DNA of 64,000 bases, taken from the NCBI GenBank assembly GCA_036345935.2, contig JADWOT020000004.1:4388097-4452096 (forward strand), in the 5' to 3' direction. A model generated the notes under the pieces. It was not told the origin of the DNA and ran no database searches. It saw only the letters and a program-made list of their open reading frames with translations. The translations under genes and the position numbers were made by a program. This DNA is from Taenia hydatigena (Eukaryota > Platyhelminthes > Cestoda > Cyclophyllidea > Taeniidae). This document shows, one piece after another, positions 13,101 through 27,799 of this stretch (the first letter of the stretch is position 1; each line of letters starts with the position of its first letter).

Positions 13101-16100
13101 TTTCCAACGATTTTCATTTGTGGTCATTTTGGTTAGCAGATGATTTCACAACCATTCAACTTGTAGACTACGAAAAGAAAATTTAGACAAAATGAAAGTG
13201 ATCTTTGCCTGAATCCAACAAGAGGCCACTGAATCTAGCTGCCGTGATTTAAACGATAGTATAATGCATGCAATTTGTAGTCTGCCTTTCAAGTATTAAT
13301 GTTTTCCAAAACCAGCTGATTGTCACTTGGAAGGGCTTTTAGAAGTAACATGCATCATTGTCCTTTTCAAACGACATTGTAATTCCTAGTTGGCATAATG
13401 ATCGACGTCGTAGTGATGGCCTAAGCAATAGATGTGTAAAACAGCACCGATGGGAACTTATAAAGATGAACGTTTTAATGTTAGTAATGATGCGCTAAGC
13501 AACTCATTATAGGCTCATTAAAATTATGGCGATTTGCACGTGGCATTAAGCTGCTCGTTCTAATAAAGCGACGGGAGGATGATAGAGCCATCAGATATCA
13601 CCGCATGGCGCTTACTGTCACATCCACAAAACAGAGTTTGAAATTGTGCCAAGGAGAGGAAAATAAGAATGATCTATCATCAGATGCGTCGCATTTATAA
13701 TTCTTTGGTCATCTGAAAAATGAGCCTTTAAGGAAGAGGTTTGCGTAAAATTGTGATTGTAAAATATAGCATGGGTTATGAGGTAAGACAAGAATACTTA
13801 ACAATACATGCATGCTATCTGTTGACTGCAGAGTATGTAATGGAATTTTAATAGCAGGACGGAACAGGTGACAGTATATCGTAGTTCAAAGCGTCTTTTG
13901 AAACTATTACCGTCGCATTGAAGCATCAGCTTACAGTGCACTAATAGACTCATGCTGCCATTGTGTAAGGGGCCGAGAACAGAATAATCAATTCAGCCAG
14001 GTTACCAGCAAAGGTGATGCTGCCCGTTGACTTCTACATGCCTTGGGTTAAGACGAGGTGGACAACGACAAATTTCAAGATATTGTAGTGCCACCTTAAT
14101 GCGGCGCGATGCAAATGTAAATGTAACAAATCTAAACTATAAGAGAGCGGGATCTGGTAAAAGTTAACGCTGACTAAAAGCTACAGAGGAAAGTACAATG
14201 AGGTGCTCTATTGCAGAACATCATTGCAAAGTAGATTAACCTCCACGGCTCGGGTAGTGATGAAACCAAGGAGGTTTTTTGTGCAATCAAAGTCAGTTAC
14301 TTGGTGAAAAGAGACGAGAACTTCAATAAGTCAATTGATAAGAGAAGTGTGGAGCATGTGGACTAAGTCAGTGCCTTATGGGAAGGCAAAGACCAATAAA
14401 AGAGGACAAGGGAGTAATGGGGTCTACTATGATTATATTAATAGTAGGCGAGTTGTGGAAGTGGATTGAACTTGAAGACAGTTTGGATGTGAGTAGTGAG
14501 CATGCGATTGCTGCCAAAGCCGCAATCAGTTGTTATATGTGAGGTAACAAGCAAGATACGGGATGTGTGTGCGTAAATGTGATGTCTAAAGAAGTAGTAT
14601 TTAGAGCTGCTGGAGTGCGTGGACAGGCAGGTGGATGAGTGGGTTAAGAAGAGGAAACGGGCGTTGCCGATCCGCTCCACTAGCGAATGGCCGATAGGAT
14701 GTGTTATGCGGGAATGCATGTTTGGACACGCTCTTGTTTGATGTTGGGAGTTGAAGCGCTAAAGATATTAGAAGCAAGTTTTGCCGCTAGCGAGTTGCAC
14801 ACCTTCCCAATATCCCTTCACCTACGTGATGCACGGCATTTTGTGCATATTCTTGGCCCGACGCAGGCAGTAGCTTCGGTCAAAGTTTTTCTTTCGAATG
14901 GAGTACTAATATGCGAGCGTGTGGTAAATCGGCACTTGCTCACACTTGCATGACAAAGTGGTTGGACACTTGCGCACACACGGCTCTGTCTTCGCTTGTG
15001 ATTTCAATTTTGGTTTGGGTTTGAGTTCAGTTTTGTTATTTTGGATGCGACTGCTTTGTCATCCTGCTTTTGTTCTCCTGAGCCAAATAGAGACGAATTA
15101 TGCGCTCATCCAAAGGGAAGTGCTGCTCTTAAACACGTTGCGAGTAGGTGACATTTAGTACCATTGTGACCAGTGTTGAACAAGCAGAGCTAGGGATGGC
15201 AGTGAACGCGCCAAGAGGTTCGATGACCCTCAGACTCGAATTTATTGTTCTCGTCAATCCCCCTCTCTACATTCGCACACTTACCATTTTCCAGTTTAAA
15301 TGCTGCACCCGCAAATTTGGTTCAGATTTGACTGCCGTAATCTTGCTTAAAGACTTCTAGAAGAGCCTGCTTTCTTCCGTTTTCTATGCAGAAAAAAATT
15401 AATTTTCCTGGAGCGAATGGCAGTAAATACGTACTCATGATTGACTAGAGTGCTGTCCTTTGGTCTCAACAATTTGGGAAGATTCGTTTTTAACTATCAG
15501 GATTCCTTCTTATTTCACAGATAGTACTGCCTTTTACCTTTTTTTGGTAAAGTAGTTTACTCATTTGAACCAAAATATAACGTGGTTAGAGGTTGTAACT
15601 GAGCCGCAAATGCAGTCGTATCTGTCTGTTATTAATGGCGAGCGTCAGAATGCAAAGAGGCTATCATAGTGATGTCCACTTTAAAAGGTCGCACCGTTCA
15701 CATACGCAATGCCTAACAGTTTGTGGGCGCAAATTCTCCACATAGGTCAAGGACACTGTACCTCATAGACGGCTATGTCCTCATGAAATCGTTAAATTTT
15801 TATGATAAATCCAGAGTGCGGGATGTTTCTACAGCAAATATGGCGTATCATTTCGGTCCAATTCGCTTGCAACTGCACTTTTGGCTAAATGCCATAAAGA
15901 AGTGGGTGTAATTTGACACCTAATATTCAGCCCCGTTCAATAACGGCACAGAAGCCTTCAACGCACAGCAGTACTTGCTGCGCCGTCATATTTCTTTCAT
16001 GCTCATCATGCAGTTTCTTAAACCACGTGGTGGGTAGTTAACGTAGACAGCATTCACTCAGTCCAAACCCATCATATTCTTCGTGAAATCTTGCATTTTA

Positions 16101-19100
16101 GGCTAACGTTGCTTTTATGCATACAATTTGCCAAAATATGACTTTTCTTTTATTGGCATTGAGAGCAGTACAGTATTTTCCAGCTCGTAACCAGAAAATA
16201 ACTGAAAACCCTCACTGGTAAGTAAATCTGATGACACTAATTAGAGCCGTTATCGTCGTGGCACGACTGCACATCCAAATGTCATCGCGACAATAATTTT
16301 GGCTCCCACGAATGTACGAGTAAGCCCAGATGTTGGCGCACTTGTTCAACAATGTGGGCAGGTTAGTCAAGCTTCACAGCTAATTAATATTGCAACTAAC
16401 TAGCGTGACTGCACGCGATTTGTACGCATTGTAGCAAGTATCGCATTACCTCGTCCATATCTTTCTACAACGCATTCTCTTACACGGCGCAGTGCTTTTG
16501 AGAGCAAAGGAGAGCGGATAACAGGCTACTACACTCGCCTTTACCAACACGGTAGCAATCTGCTCGTAGGTATCGCGGATCCTTATTTGTCTACATCATT
16601 CGCTAATTCGGCTGCCAATGCTAAGTTCCTTGAAGTCGTTGATGCTAACGATATCCCTTTGCCTTACCTGAATTACAGGAAGCATGCCACTTGAAATATG
16701 ACTTCTATCCTCACGCCCAGGCTTTACTTCCATCTTGACGAATAGCACTCTGCTTACCCCATTATAATGGTTTTCATTATATTTATTGATATTCAAGTCA
16801 CTGCTGGCGCGGGTGCCGTGTCCACACCCATGCTGTCTTTAATACAGCGCTTTACTGCATTATGAATCAGTGGATGCTAAATGAGGGCGTGATCCGCCAT
16901 TTTCATTGACTGGGCTGATTCGATGAGACTTTTCCAAAGGAAGCCGAATAACTAATGTCAGTGGCACTGACAAATATGTTAAGGTTTGCACCTTTAAGCT
17001 TATTTACACAGATACGTATGATTGTGGGAAGCAAACACGCGTCTAAGGACTATATTTACTTTTGCATTAACCCAGCTATAATCCATTTGCTTTTGCGTTC
17101 GAAAGGCCAGAGTAGCGTAGCTAATGATGCTCATAATAACGCATGATGGAGGTAAGAATCAATCCTATTTATTGCTTTTATCTCATGGTTGAAAATCATG
17201 TGGAGGACTAAGACAAGAATAGTCAAGATTGCGTTAAAAGAAAAGTAAGGAGACCTAACGTTCTTCCAGGCAGAAGTCAGATGATAAGGGACACTAGGAC
17301 GAAGTAAATTTAGCGCATACTCTATTTGTTGTGACTAGGGAAAGTAAGACACCCTAAGGCAGAATGCTGACCTCCAATCCTTTCCTCTCTTGAGTCACAT
17401 TTAACAAGTGCTTCTAAAGCGGTAGTCGTATTAATGATACCTTCTTGAATACTGCGATCTCGCTCATAAGTGATCATAGTATCTCGGTAGTCTATTTGGT
17501 TAAATAGTGCCAAATGAGAGTTAGCAAGAATGTGGTGGATTGATACCACCTGCATAGGTAAGATAAATAGCAGCACGCCCAGATGGCGAAAACCAATCAT
17601 GGCCCATTTTGCACACTGATTAACCCCATTCCATGTTACGAAAATAATTGAATCAGAAGAGCTTCTGGAATAAGCAGCCTAACACAGACGCCTCGGTTCT
17701 GCTGCGGCAAAATAATTTAGCGCCTACGATCTCTACATGGTTAGATGACGTTTCCACTGGAAAGACTCCCATCCATTCATTCATCTTATGCTGTAATATT
17801 CAAAACCTCCGTATTTGTAGCATATACTGACCAGTTATTCAGGTTGTTAATCACATAATTAATCGCGGTGGCCTATGTTGTTAGGAAAAACGAATGTGTG
17901 CAAGTGTTGGCTTCATGCATGGAAGCCAGTAGCCCGCTGTTATTTCAAAACACTCGAGTGTTAACAGTTTTATCAAATGCTACTAAATAGGAGTCGAATA
18001 GAAGTCGGCGTTAGTAGATATTCACTGTGTATTCCATTAGGTGCAAGGAGGTATGATTAGCCTTAAGGACCTCAGAAGAGTTAGTAGTGACAGTAGATGC
18101 TAACATTTGTAGTAGAGAGAGGGAAACAGCAATGTTGTTGAAGTCAAGCGCACTGATTCGTCATGAAATTCGACCAGCTCTCAAGAGGAATTATGCCTCT
18201 TTGGCGGAGGCATTTTAGAACACGTGCAGGTGTACAGTCCAAAGTCGGCATCAACTTCACCATCTTGAACTCAAAATCATCTCATGAAGCAAATTTTGCT
18301 TCATTGATAAACTCCGTTGCGGATTTTAGTTAATTAGGCTGCACCATCGCGCCATCTGCCTCTTTGGATGCTGATTATTTCCATGGTATTGTGTGGGCAT
18401 TAGGTGATGGTTTGCCTACAACAATTTTAATAGTAAAACCTGGCCTGGGCCCTCTCTAAATGAGAAAGTTAGTTTCCTACAGCTTTGCGTGGGAACAGAA
18501 TGGCGCTTTATGGTTCATTAATGAGATTATTGGCGCATAATTAGGTATATTAGCAAAATAGCGATGTCTGGACTGGGTTTGCGCTCCGTCCAAACCTTCA
18601 TTATTGCAATATTTACACGGTGATTAGGTAAAATAGACAAGCTAGGAGCAAGCAAGTGGTCAAATTATATTGTCCGCCTGTCTAAGCCAAGCAAAAACAC
18701 TCGTGTAAGTAGCGTTTAGCTGTAAGATTTTATCGTGCGTGGCGGCATCGTCAATCCAGATCACCAGATGAATATCCCTGCGTATATGTGCCTTATTGAT
18801 TAACAAAAGTGAGTGGTATTTTGGCCGATAAAATGGTCTGCATTTTTCGTTCTTTTTCAACACGAAGGCTGTTACTAAGTATAGTGGCTCGAAGTTGATA
18901 GGATTGGGTGAATTGAGAAAGAACAGCGAGGTGCAAGATTGTCACTTTCATTGTTGCTGATGATGGTGACATTGCTACGGATCCGCCGCTTTCTACTCAA
19001 CCCTGTCCACTGCGTGAGTAAACGCATCTTACGGACATCTCGGGAACCATTGTCACATGTTGTGGGTAAATTGTGCATTTCTACTTATCCTTCTTTTTCA

Positions 19101-22100
19101 GTTTTCTCTTCATTTTCAGTGAATCGCTGATGTTCGTAAAGTAGTATTGGCGCCTGCGACGACGTCTCGATCGAGAGCTTAAGAAGAGAATGCAAAACAT
19201 TGACACTTGTAAGGATGGTTGTGGAAACGTGGTATTTGACGGTTAGATTAACGATAGAGGTGAGGGACAGACCTTGTTTAGACTGAGCGGTTCTAGTGCT
19301 TTTAGATCTCTCTTGCCCTCACCTTAGGCAGCTGCAAGACAATTAATTAAACGTGGCTCTTCTTTCGCAGCAACTGGATGGTGTTTTGATGTACGAATGT
19401 TCAAAGGAACAATTTAGTGGGTGAGTGAGTTGTCAGAGCTATAGAGCTACAGAGCTTGCCGAAGGCTGCTGGCTTCAATGAGGATGCTCATTTGTTCTTG
19501 GCGTGTACTTGATCGATTTTGCTCATTACTATCAAATTGAAGATGGTTGAGGATAACAGTAACGACATTTCCAGGCATCTGAGTGACTTTGCTTACGCGT
19601 GTGCAGAGAGGTAAATTCGCTGCATGTCATTTTACACCTCTGACATTTCCATACGATCTACTTTGTCTTCTTCAAATCTTGGAAAGTTCAATTCCGAATT
19701 TTTTCCAATTTTCATTACAATTACTAGCAATATACCATGTGCTTGCTTGCACGTTCGCTTAAGCACATCCTGACGAGTTCTCTTCCCTCTTTAAAGAGAA
19801 GAACTTCGGATTGGCCAATGCATCTAGGGGATATCGCAGAGCATAAACCACCCTTTTAAAAGGGCATACAAAAGCACGGCCCAAACTCTGTGCGCTACGA
19901 ATCTGAGGAGGTGGGTGAGTGGAAGAAAACATTCTAACAGCTTTGAAGATAAATCAGAGGTTTGCTTAACATCTGTTCAAGTCTTACATTCATTCAGGTA
20001 ATAATTATATTTTAAGCGTTGAGAGTGCACCCTTTTTATGTTTCTCGACCCTGCTTGGTGTGTATTCATGGCTGAAAATCAAAAGCACTTTAAATGGAAT
20101 CGCTCTTTGAGATCATTTTCGATACCGCAATGATGCTACTACATGCAGTGCTCCTCATGCTTTGCAAAAACAGCAAGTGCTTGCATGGATAACACTCTAT
20201 GCTTTTACCGTTTTCACTCTGATGCAATGTGTTTGTAATATGTTATCAGTTTCTGAAGATGAATATTTTGTTTCAATGCTAACGCCTTGACAAATAGCAT
20301 AGCGCACCTTTATTTTACTCTCAAATTAATTCTAAGATTAATACTGTGCTGCTCTACGAATGCTGAAGACGTTCAACAAAAGTCTAACTGTTTATTTCAG
20401 TGGTGCCGACGCTGGGGTCTTAGTAAGTGAAGCCTGTAATGACAAACTCAGTGGCACACACTTTGCTAAGGGGTGACAAATTTAGAGAGTTTAACAATTG
20501 TCAAATATTATCCAGTTACCCCTATATTCCATTTCTTTTTTGCCTTTAATCTTGAGTCCATTCGCTGATCAGCGTTGCCTACACGCGAGTACACAATTTC
20601 TCTAAAATGCATCGCCATGCAGTTGGTAAGGGAACAGTCACTTTCTATCTACGTAATTTTTACGTTCTGCCATTATTCAAATTATGGAGTGCAAAAAGTA
20701 GTGTTTTCCGTGTGCTAATGAAGTTCGTCTCAAATCAATGTATATCTCACCAACAGTGGTAATGGTAAAGGCAGTGCCGTCTTCCTAATAATCTTTGTGT
20801 TATTACTAGTCCGATTTTGGGTAAAGGTCGCGTTGCTGATGTAATAACTAATAGGACTATCCATTTCCCATAGTTCACACATACTTAGTTTTTTTCGAAA
20901 AACGGGTGAATACCAGTATCTCGTCTAAAGGAGCTAGATGCTCCGATATCTCTTAGGCGAAGGGTACTCTGCCTACACTCCCTTTGGCAAAATTACACTC
21001 TCTGTATGTGTTAGGCCGTTATTTAGGACCACTGTTCTCCTCCGCGTGCTCTAATGCAACAGAACATTAGCTGTTTTATTTGCTCCATGAGGACCCTAGA
21101 CCTTCTAATTTGAGGAGCAGACAGAGGATTTTCTCACCACCAGCAAGTTTGATTGCGAACTGTTCTTTCAGTTATTGCTCAGTACTTTCTAACGCAACAG
21201 ATCCTTTGGGATAAATTTTTTATTCTTCCCCCACTCATCTCCTGACATACACCAATGTTGAAGTAAATACCTTTTGCCTTCCCTTACTGCCACACCTCAA
21301 ACGGCTTCACTAAGGCTTCATGTCGACAAAGGGACCCGAATTTGCACATTCGTAAATGAGTAAGTTAAAGGAGAGGTTGCTAGGAGTGCTGAAGGCGAGT
21401 CCTCGTCTGTCGTTACTTATCAGCGTCAGTAAAATAACAAGTCGAGTTAGGAGGAAGTCAGGGACATAGACCAGATTTAGCCGTTTAATGCATACACCAG
21501 AAGGTAGCAAAAACATAAAACATAAAGGCTGCTAAGCATGAAACTCAGTTTAAGAGTGATTGCCTTCGTGGCAGGCGATGCGGATGCCACCTCTTCCAAA
21601 ACCAGCTGATTGCAAAGTGTGCTCAATGAGCTCACTTTGGCCGAGAAATGAATTAAACTTCACATATGTTTGAGAAATTTCAGTTTGCCTCACTGAACGC
21701 CTTTCTGTTACCACATTCACCTCAAATTTCTAATAGGTCAGCTTTTTGACTCCACCTTGGCATTTGTTGACGCCCTAGCTTTAGCGATACTCACAAATCC
21801 GGATGGTGAGAAAAATTAGCGGAATATTTTTAGGTTTCAACGGACCCGACGACACGTTAAATGAAGAATCATGGATTTAAAGAGTAGCCTCTGCAATATC
21901 GCATTTATACAGTGGAGGAGGATGGCATACAAGTCACCTTTTAATAGAGTAATGAACGCGGGAAACGATAGACGAAAAAGAGCGATAAACCTGGGAACTG
22001 AAATAGGCCAAGATAAGGACGACGAAAAAAGAGGACACCCGTCGCCACGCTAGTGCGTTAATTACTAACGTCTTACATCGGACTGGCACCGCCAAACTTT

Positions 22101-23129
22101 GAATCTATTCCAAGTCCAATTTGACTACTTCCGCGCCCTGTTGGACTCTGGGATCATATTAGGGTTAAAGTAGAACCGCTGATTCGAACAATGGACTTTC
22201 CCTCATTAAGAACGACAAATTTAACAATTAAATAATTTCGATAAACACAAGTTTGAATTCTTTCCTCAACAACCACTGCTTCTTATCAATTCCATAGATG
22301 CTGAGCATTTGCTTCGACAATTAGCTGTGAAATGATGGTGGTAGGCTGGTCCGTTCCAAAATTGAAAGATGGAAGGAAACGGAAATGGACACGATCACGC
22401 AGGCTAAATATGTTCCTCTGGCTTGTCCGATTGGAATCGTTGCTGTCCACCGCCTCTGTCTTAAATAAGCTTGCCCACCTTACACTAGGTCAGCACTGCT
22501 TCGCTGAACTTAAACCTGCTTCTTAATGCACAGTTGAATTGCTGAATTGCTGCAAAGTAATGTTTACCTTTGCCTCTGCAGTTATTCCAGTCCCCTGTCA
22601 ACAAACATGCATTCATAGTAAGGCGGTTATAAGAACAGCGAATCCGTCGATTCGCCAACTGTTCCTCAGTACTGTTCACTTTCACACGTCAGTAATGATC
22701 GGACACAACCTTCCTCATTTGGTCTTTCGGACAGCTCAGCATTTACGGTGTGATCGTGGAAAGAGGACAAACCAGAAGCACTTTTGTATCATGGACAACT
22801 TGGCATATACTCAGTCTCACCTTTACGCCAACAGTCAACAACGTGTTGCTCGATCGTTCTTTGTTCTACAAAAACGCTACTTGCAAGCAAGTGATTTAGA
22901 CGTACCTTCGAACACGACACGCATTCGATAATTGGGACTAGCCCGCAGATTGAAACGAGCAGGCCAATATTCTCATACACAGAATGCAGGTTTTTCTTCA
23001 CTCTGATTTGCATATAATGTTGCTGATTCCTCTCCGCAAGTCAACTCTCCTTACCATTCGCATAGCTCAAGCATATCAAGCAGCCCTTAATGCCCAAATA
23101 GCGAATCAGAAAAATGCAAAAGGATTTGG
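10176..23129. other. no supported gene
   Basis: No recognisable gene. The longest open frame is 11525-11989 (plus, 154 codons), with no motif and no matching exon nearby; a frame this long is expected by chance in a window this size. Near 13310 and 21600 a 19-base word (ttccaaaaccagctgattg) is shared, but the flanks do not align. Confidence 0.5.
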
Positions 23130-23455
23130 AAGTGCTAGAATTCTCCGTTCGAACAGTGGGCACGATGGAAGTAGTGCATCCTTTACGATTGAAGAAAGTT
23201 AGTTTTGCCTCAAATGACATTATTTATAAAAGGAAAAACTTCTGTCAGCACTTTGCGTCTGGTTTGCTAAAAGCTGTTGCTTAGGAAAATACCTGGCAAT
23301 TGATTGGACCTGCACACCAGCCATGTCGAAAGGCTGTCACTTCCTTGCTGGATGGTTTGCTCAATCCCATCATAAGATTGTCCCCTAATTATTTTTTGAA
23401 CCCTCTTGTCATCACACTTGTTTTTTTTTGTTTCACTGGTTAATGCATTCATTTC
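23130..23455 (+). repeat. dispersed repeat R1, copy 2
   Basis: Second copy of R1. It matches copy 1 over its whole length and matches the reverse complement of 41826-41985 more closely, for instance over the word gacattatttataaaa and over tctgtcagca..tttgcgtctg. The frame at 22984-23202 overlaps its left edge, but the overlap is not conserved as protein in the other copies. Confidence 0.75.
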
Positions 23456-26400
23456 GGCCTGTTTTTTCTAATCAGTGACGCCTTCTTTTTCATTCTCTTA
23501 TGGTAGCTCTTCTTATCGCACTTCTTCGCATCATGGATGGTTTCTTGCCTAATTCCCTTGTCCTTTGCATACCATACAATAGATTAGCAGCTCATGACGC
23601 AGTGTGCCTCCATGGAGTCAGATCTGTAGCCGAATTCAGATTTATTTTTCACGGATTTGGGGCAAAACCCACTTCTGTTCTTTCCGCGACCTCTCCTTGG
23701 CCGCGAAAATTCTAACCTCCTCGGAAGAACAATTGTCGAACATCAAAAAGAGAAGTGTTACTCTAAGCTGTTCTTCTAAAGAGTTGAAAAGAAAATACCC
23801 TGCAATGAACAAATTGCTTAGAGCCTGTATTGGTTACTAGAAGGACGAAAGTGGCACCAAAATTGCATCGATACAACAGCACTACTGTAAAAGGCGCCAT
23901 TAAAGGGGATTCGTGATCAATAAGGAAGAACGTGGTTCTGTTAAGAGATAATGACTTGCGTGACCCAAGCCTACCCAGCAAATGAAAGCGTCTTCTTGGA
24001 AACGGGCGCTCACATGCAACACGGGCTGGACAAACAAGGAAATTACACCTGGATGACGAACTCACATGAAGGCGATGCTGGGAAGCTCGTCCCTTTTGGG
24101 CATACAATAAACTGCGATAAGATGAGTCAAGCAGATCTCTGGTGAGTCGATCCAAAACCGTGGTCGCAAACCCTGATTAACTATAAATGAGCATTTCTAG
24201 AGAGGTTGAAATGCGGATCAGGACTACTTAACCCTTTTCTCAACGAATGGTGAAGGTGTAAAGGAGCAGTATGCATTCTTATAAGCAAATTGTACCGCCT
24301 GGATGGCTTTCATCTTGAGTGAAGGCTTCTCTCGCTAACCTATTTATAGCCTTGACTCAAGTGAGGCGGTAATGATCTCCAAGAAACTCTCAGTGTGTTC
24401 GTCAGAGCGGCGTTTTGTGCAACGGCGTTGCATTTCGTGGGTCTCCGCATATTGCAGTTATGAGGGCGCAATGAATTTGGAACTGCTGCAAGGGAAGGGG
24501 TAACAGTGGAACTGGTCGTCTATACAGTGGCGCCTATGACACTCCGTTCTCCGGCTTCCATAAACAGACAATCTGAATTCTACATAAACGAGGATTTCTT
24601 GGCTTTCCAATCGCTTAAAAGCTTACAGCTGCTGCTATTGCTACTGCTTTAAGTTCTTCCTCCTCCTTTTCCTTCCCATCTCTCTTCAGAAAAGCTCATA
24701 CCGAATACATCCATTCAGCCAACCGTTGCTGCATCGGAACATCATGGCCTAGGAGTCACATGCGTAGTCGAATGCGCTGAATACAGGGAAGCAGTGCATT
24801 CTTTGAAGCACAGAATTCTATTTACCCCGTACAACTCTTGGACAATGGTGCCATCATCAATATTCCAATTGCCATGACCAATAACTGTTATGGACTGCTT
24901 GTTCTGCTCAGCTCATAGAAATCGAGTGTCGTTTGGAATCTTTGCCTCGGGAATGGATTTCCATCAACATCTATGTTATACGCAACGTCTCACTTTCGGT
25001 GATACAATCGTTGTCGAGTAGTTATACAGAGAGGTATGAATCCACTGCGTCAGGGAATACAGTGCCACTCTGTGCAGTTGAGGAAGCAATTGAATTCAAA
25101 ATGGACTCCTTGCGTGAGAGAGAAGGAGAGGCACTGGTAGTGAAGGAGGAGAAAGACTTTGAAGAACTAGCGATGGCAGCGGTGTCGGAATCACCACCAT
25201 TTTATTGCTGGTGGCAAGAGTGCTGGACATCTGTGCATTTGGAATTACAGGAGTACCTTACCTATGGCGAATTTCGTATTTGTCTGTTTACTGAAGTGGG
25301 GAATGTAACATGGCCAAGTTCAGGTAGCAACTTAATCTCAACAATATTGCTTTTAGCGAAAAGAGCTGGCAAGTTGCATACATTTGTCCTTAGAAAATGG
25401 TCCCTTTGGATTTCGAGGTTGCAAAACTAGCGTTCAGTTCAAGTTTGCAGTCTGCAATTCTGTCCGCCGTATTCCCTTTATCTGTAACCCTTCTACCATA
25501 GGGTGTCAGTTAAGATTGATAAATGTGATTAGAATTAATCTGATACAGACGCTTCATTGCACACTTGCAATGTGGTCCTTTGGGGGTCGTGGTGGTTCTG
25601 TGAACCACATCGGCGACCAGTATATCTGCCTACATCTTAGTCCGCCCTGTACCTACATCAATTCATTCTGCACAGCTCAACTCTTCTCAATACATTCTGA
25701 AGGCAGCAAGGACTGACCATATAATAAGCAGATAGAACGAGCTGATGGAGTCAAGTGACTGGTGATTGATGTGTCCACAAGACAAATGCCATATCCTTGT
25801 TCTATTTTTGGCAAAATGCTCACATCACAACGCAACATCTGGACTTCCACGTCTCAAGCAGTCACAAAACTCACGTGTAGAGAGGGAGACAGTGAAGCAA
25901 GAGTAAGCCACATCTTGATGTAACTGTTCATCCGCCAAGTCGCTCTAATCTTACTACTGCGAGATCTTAGAGACTGCCAACTTCCAACTTTATCACTAGT
26001 CAGTCTCAGAATCACTTAGGAAGTGGTAGGAGGAGTTTCGAAAAAGGCGAGTCGTAAAATATTGTTGCAATGCTGATTATTTCTATGAGCAAAGAGTTTT
26101 GAGATGCTATTACAGTTCATGAATCTACACAGGATTAGGTAGTCATGTTGCGAAGTTCAGAGTAAGTACGATGTCAGTGAGGTGACCAAAGCATTCACTC
26201 GTAGCTCACACACACACCACCTGTCAGAATGTTAGCAAACTAGTGCACGGCAATGCATCAGCTTCAGGTCACCATCAGTCTCTCGACTATCATAGCAAAC
26301 ATCAGCTTGGGAGGCAAGGATAATGATTTAACTCATTCGACCACATTTTGTTTGAACTGGTTGGTCATCCTAGTCATATTTTTCCTTTTGTTCGTGTCGC

Positions 26401-26944
26401 TTTGACCTCTCATTGCGACAGCACAACAAGTCTGTACAAACACTCTCTGATTCTGATCGCTTTGGGTTCTGTCTACCAGTCTTGGCACTGACGAATGGGA
26501 ATTCAATTGGCTTTAAAAAGGTGAGCAAGGGACAGCAGTTACTTATAGATGATAACAAGTCACTGCAAAGTAACCCTCGTGTTTCAACTTCGACATAGAC
26601 AACAGGTTGACACCCACTACTACCGCTGCCGATATGCCAACAGAAGCAGCCACAAATAGTTTTACATTCCTTCAAAGCATTTATTTCCCTTTGCCGCAGA
26701 ACCTGCGTATAACTATTAAGTCCTCTCATTCCTGCCACAACACCAAACAAATAAGTTGGCTATTATATCAAATCTAAGTCATGCCATATTCGTTACTATG
26801 AACTAACATTTGCTTGATCCCCTGACAACGACAGCTCTGTGTGCGCCATGCATACGTCCCTGGGCATTCGCTTCTGAAATCGCTGAACTTACGTAGCATA
26901 ATGTCTAGGCTTGGACCGGCTTAATTGTTTTGAGCATCGTCTAT
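23456..26944. other. no supported gene
   Basis: The longest frame is 24933-25430 (plus, 165 codons). It has no motif I know, and its length alone is not significant in 64 kb read in six frames. I see nothing else to support. Confidence 0.5.
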
Positions 26945-27797
26945 TTACAAATGAGGCAAAGTAAATGACGCGACGCAGGTGCAATCGGGATCGGCAGAGC
27001 ATTTACTACTGCTGGGATCCGCTACACTTAAGAAAGTTGATTCGACGACTCACCACTAGCTACGGCGAATTTTACGACACGCCCACTGCCTACCAGTTGT
27101 CCTCGGCCACCCTCAATGCTAGAGTGAACTTCGCATTCTCAAATCAGCACAAACACTAACCGATGCTACACAATCTCCAGCAATGACAGTACCAACGTTC
27201 CCATTTTTGCGTGCTGTATTACTCTCCATTTTGTCAAAAATCCGCAGTCATGCTTGCAGACCCTTTGGAAATACGACTTTCTATTTCAAATCAAGCCTTT
27301 GTTTTTCTGTTGTCGAGGGAGAAAAGATTTGTCTCAGGTGTTAATTTGTCTGCGAGGTTTTGCTTCCAGTTATTTCTTCATGATGATTTACCGGTTTGAT
27401 GCACTTAGACGGTCAATCGAATCTTGTCGGCAATCTCACTTCCTATGAAAATAAATGCTGTCCGCGTTTCCACAAGCTGAGCATGCAACGAGTTTGTACC
27501 CTAGAAAGCATGCTGCAATGGCGGCATTGCCTGGGACTAAGTGGTGTGTCTGCTCTCTTGTTGAACCTTAGCACAGTCGGCGGGATACAGCGATATTTTC
27601 TCCATCTACCCACAGTGGTCCTAATCATTCAAAAAGACCTTAACGAAGTGGGGGAGTAAGACGAATATCTCCATTTTATTCGTACTGCATAAGGCTTCCT
27701 TCCTAAGTGTATGCAATGGGGAAACGATTATTAATTGTTGAAAGCCAAGCAACCACATTTAAGATTGACTATGCTATCTGCTATGCTATGCTATCTA
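26945..27797 (+). pseudogene. CNOT2-like fragment, copy A (last exon plus 3' block)
   Basis: The splice acceptor ends at 26978 and the last exon of a CNOT2-like gene runs from 26979 to the TAA at 27157-27159. The frame reads CNRD, then YYCWDPLHLRKLIRRLTTSY, which corresponds to the RDW..YYFFDCLNWRKV part of the C-terminal NOT box of CNOT2. Compared with copy E, exactly 75 bases (25 codons) are missing between CNRD and QSIYY, so the frame stays open. Nothing upstream of the acceptor resembles the intron of the other copies. From 27160 to about 27797 the sequence keeps close similarity to the 3' block of copy E on the other strand. This is a fragment without promoter or upstream exons. The CNOT2 assignment rests mainly on copies C and D. 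Confidence 0.7.
27769..27797. repeat. short (ctatg)-type repeat
   Basis: Imperfect repetition of ctatgctat at the end of copy A. The same point in copy E reads ctatgctatctgcatctgc, so the repeat expanded in copy A after the copies separated. Confidence 0.7.
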
Positions 27798-27799
27798 CA

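Noticed and set aside
24933..25430. 165-codon open frame
   Set aside because: One or two frames of this length are expected by chance in six frames of 64 kb; no motif and no splice partners.
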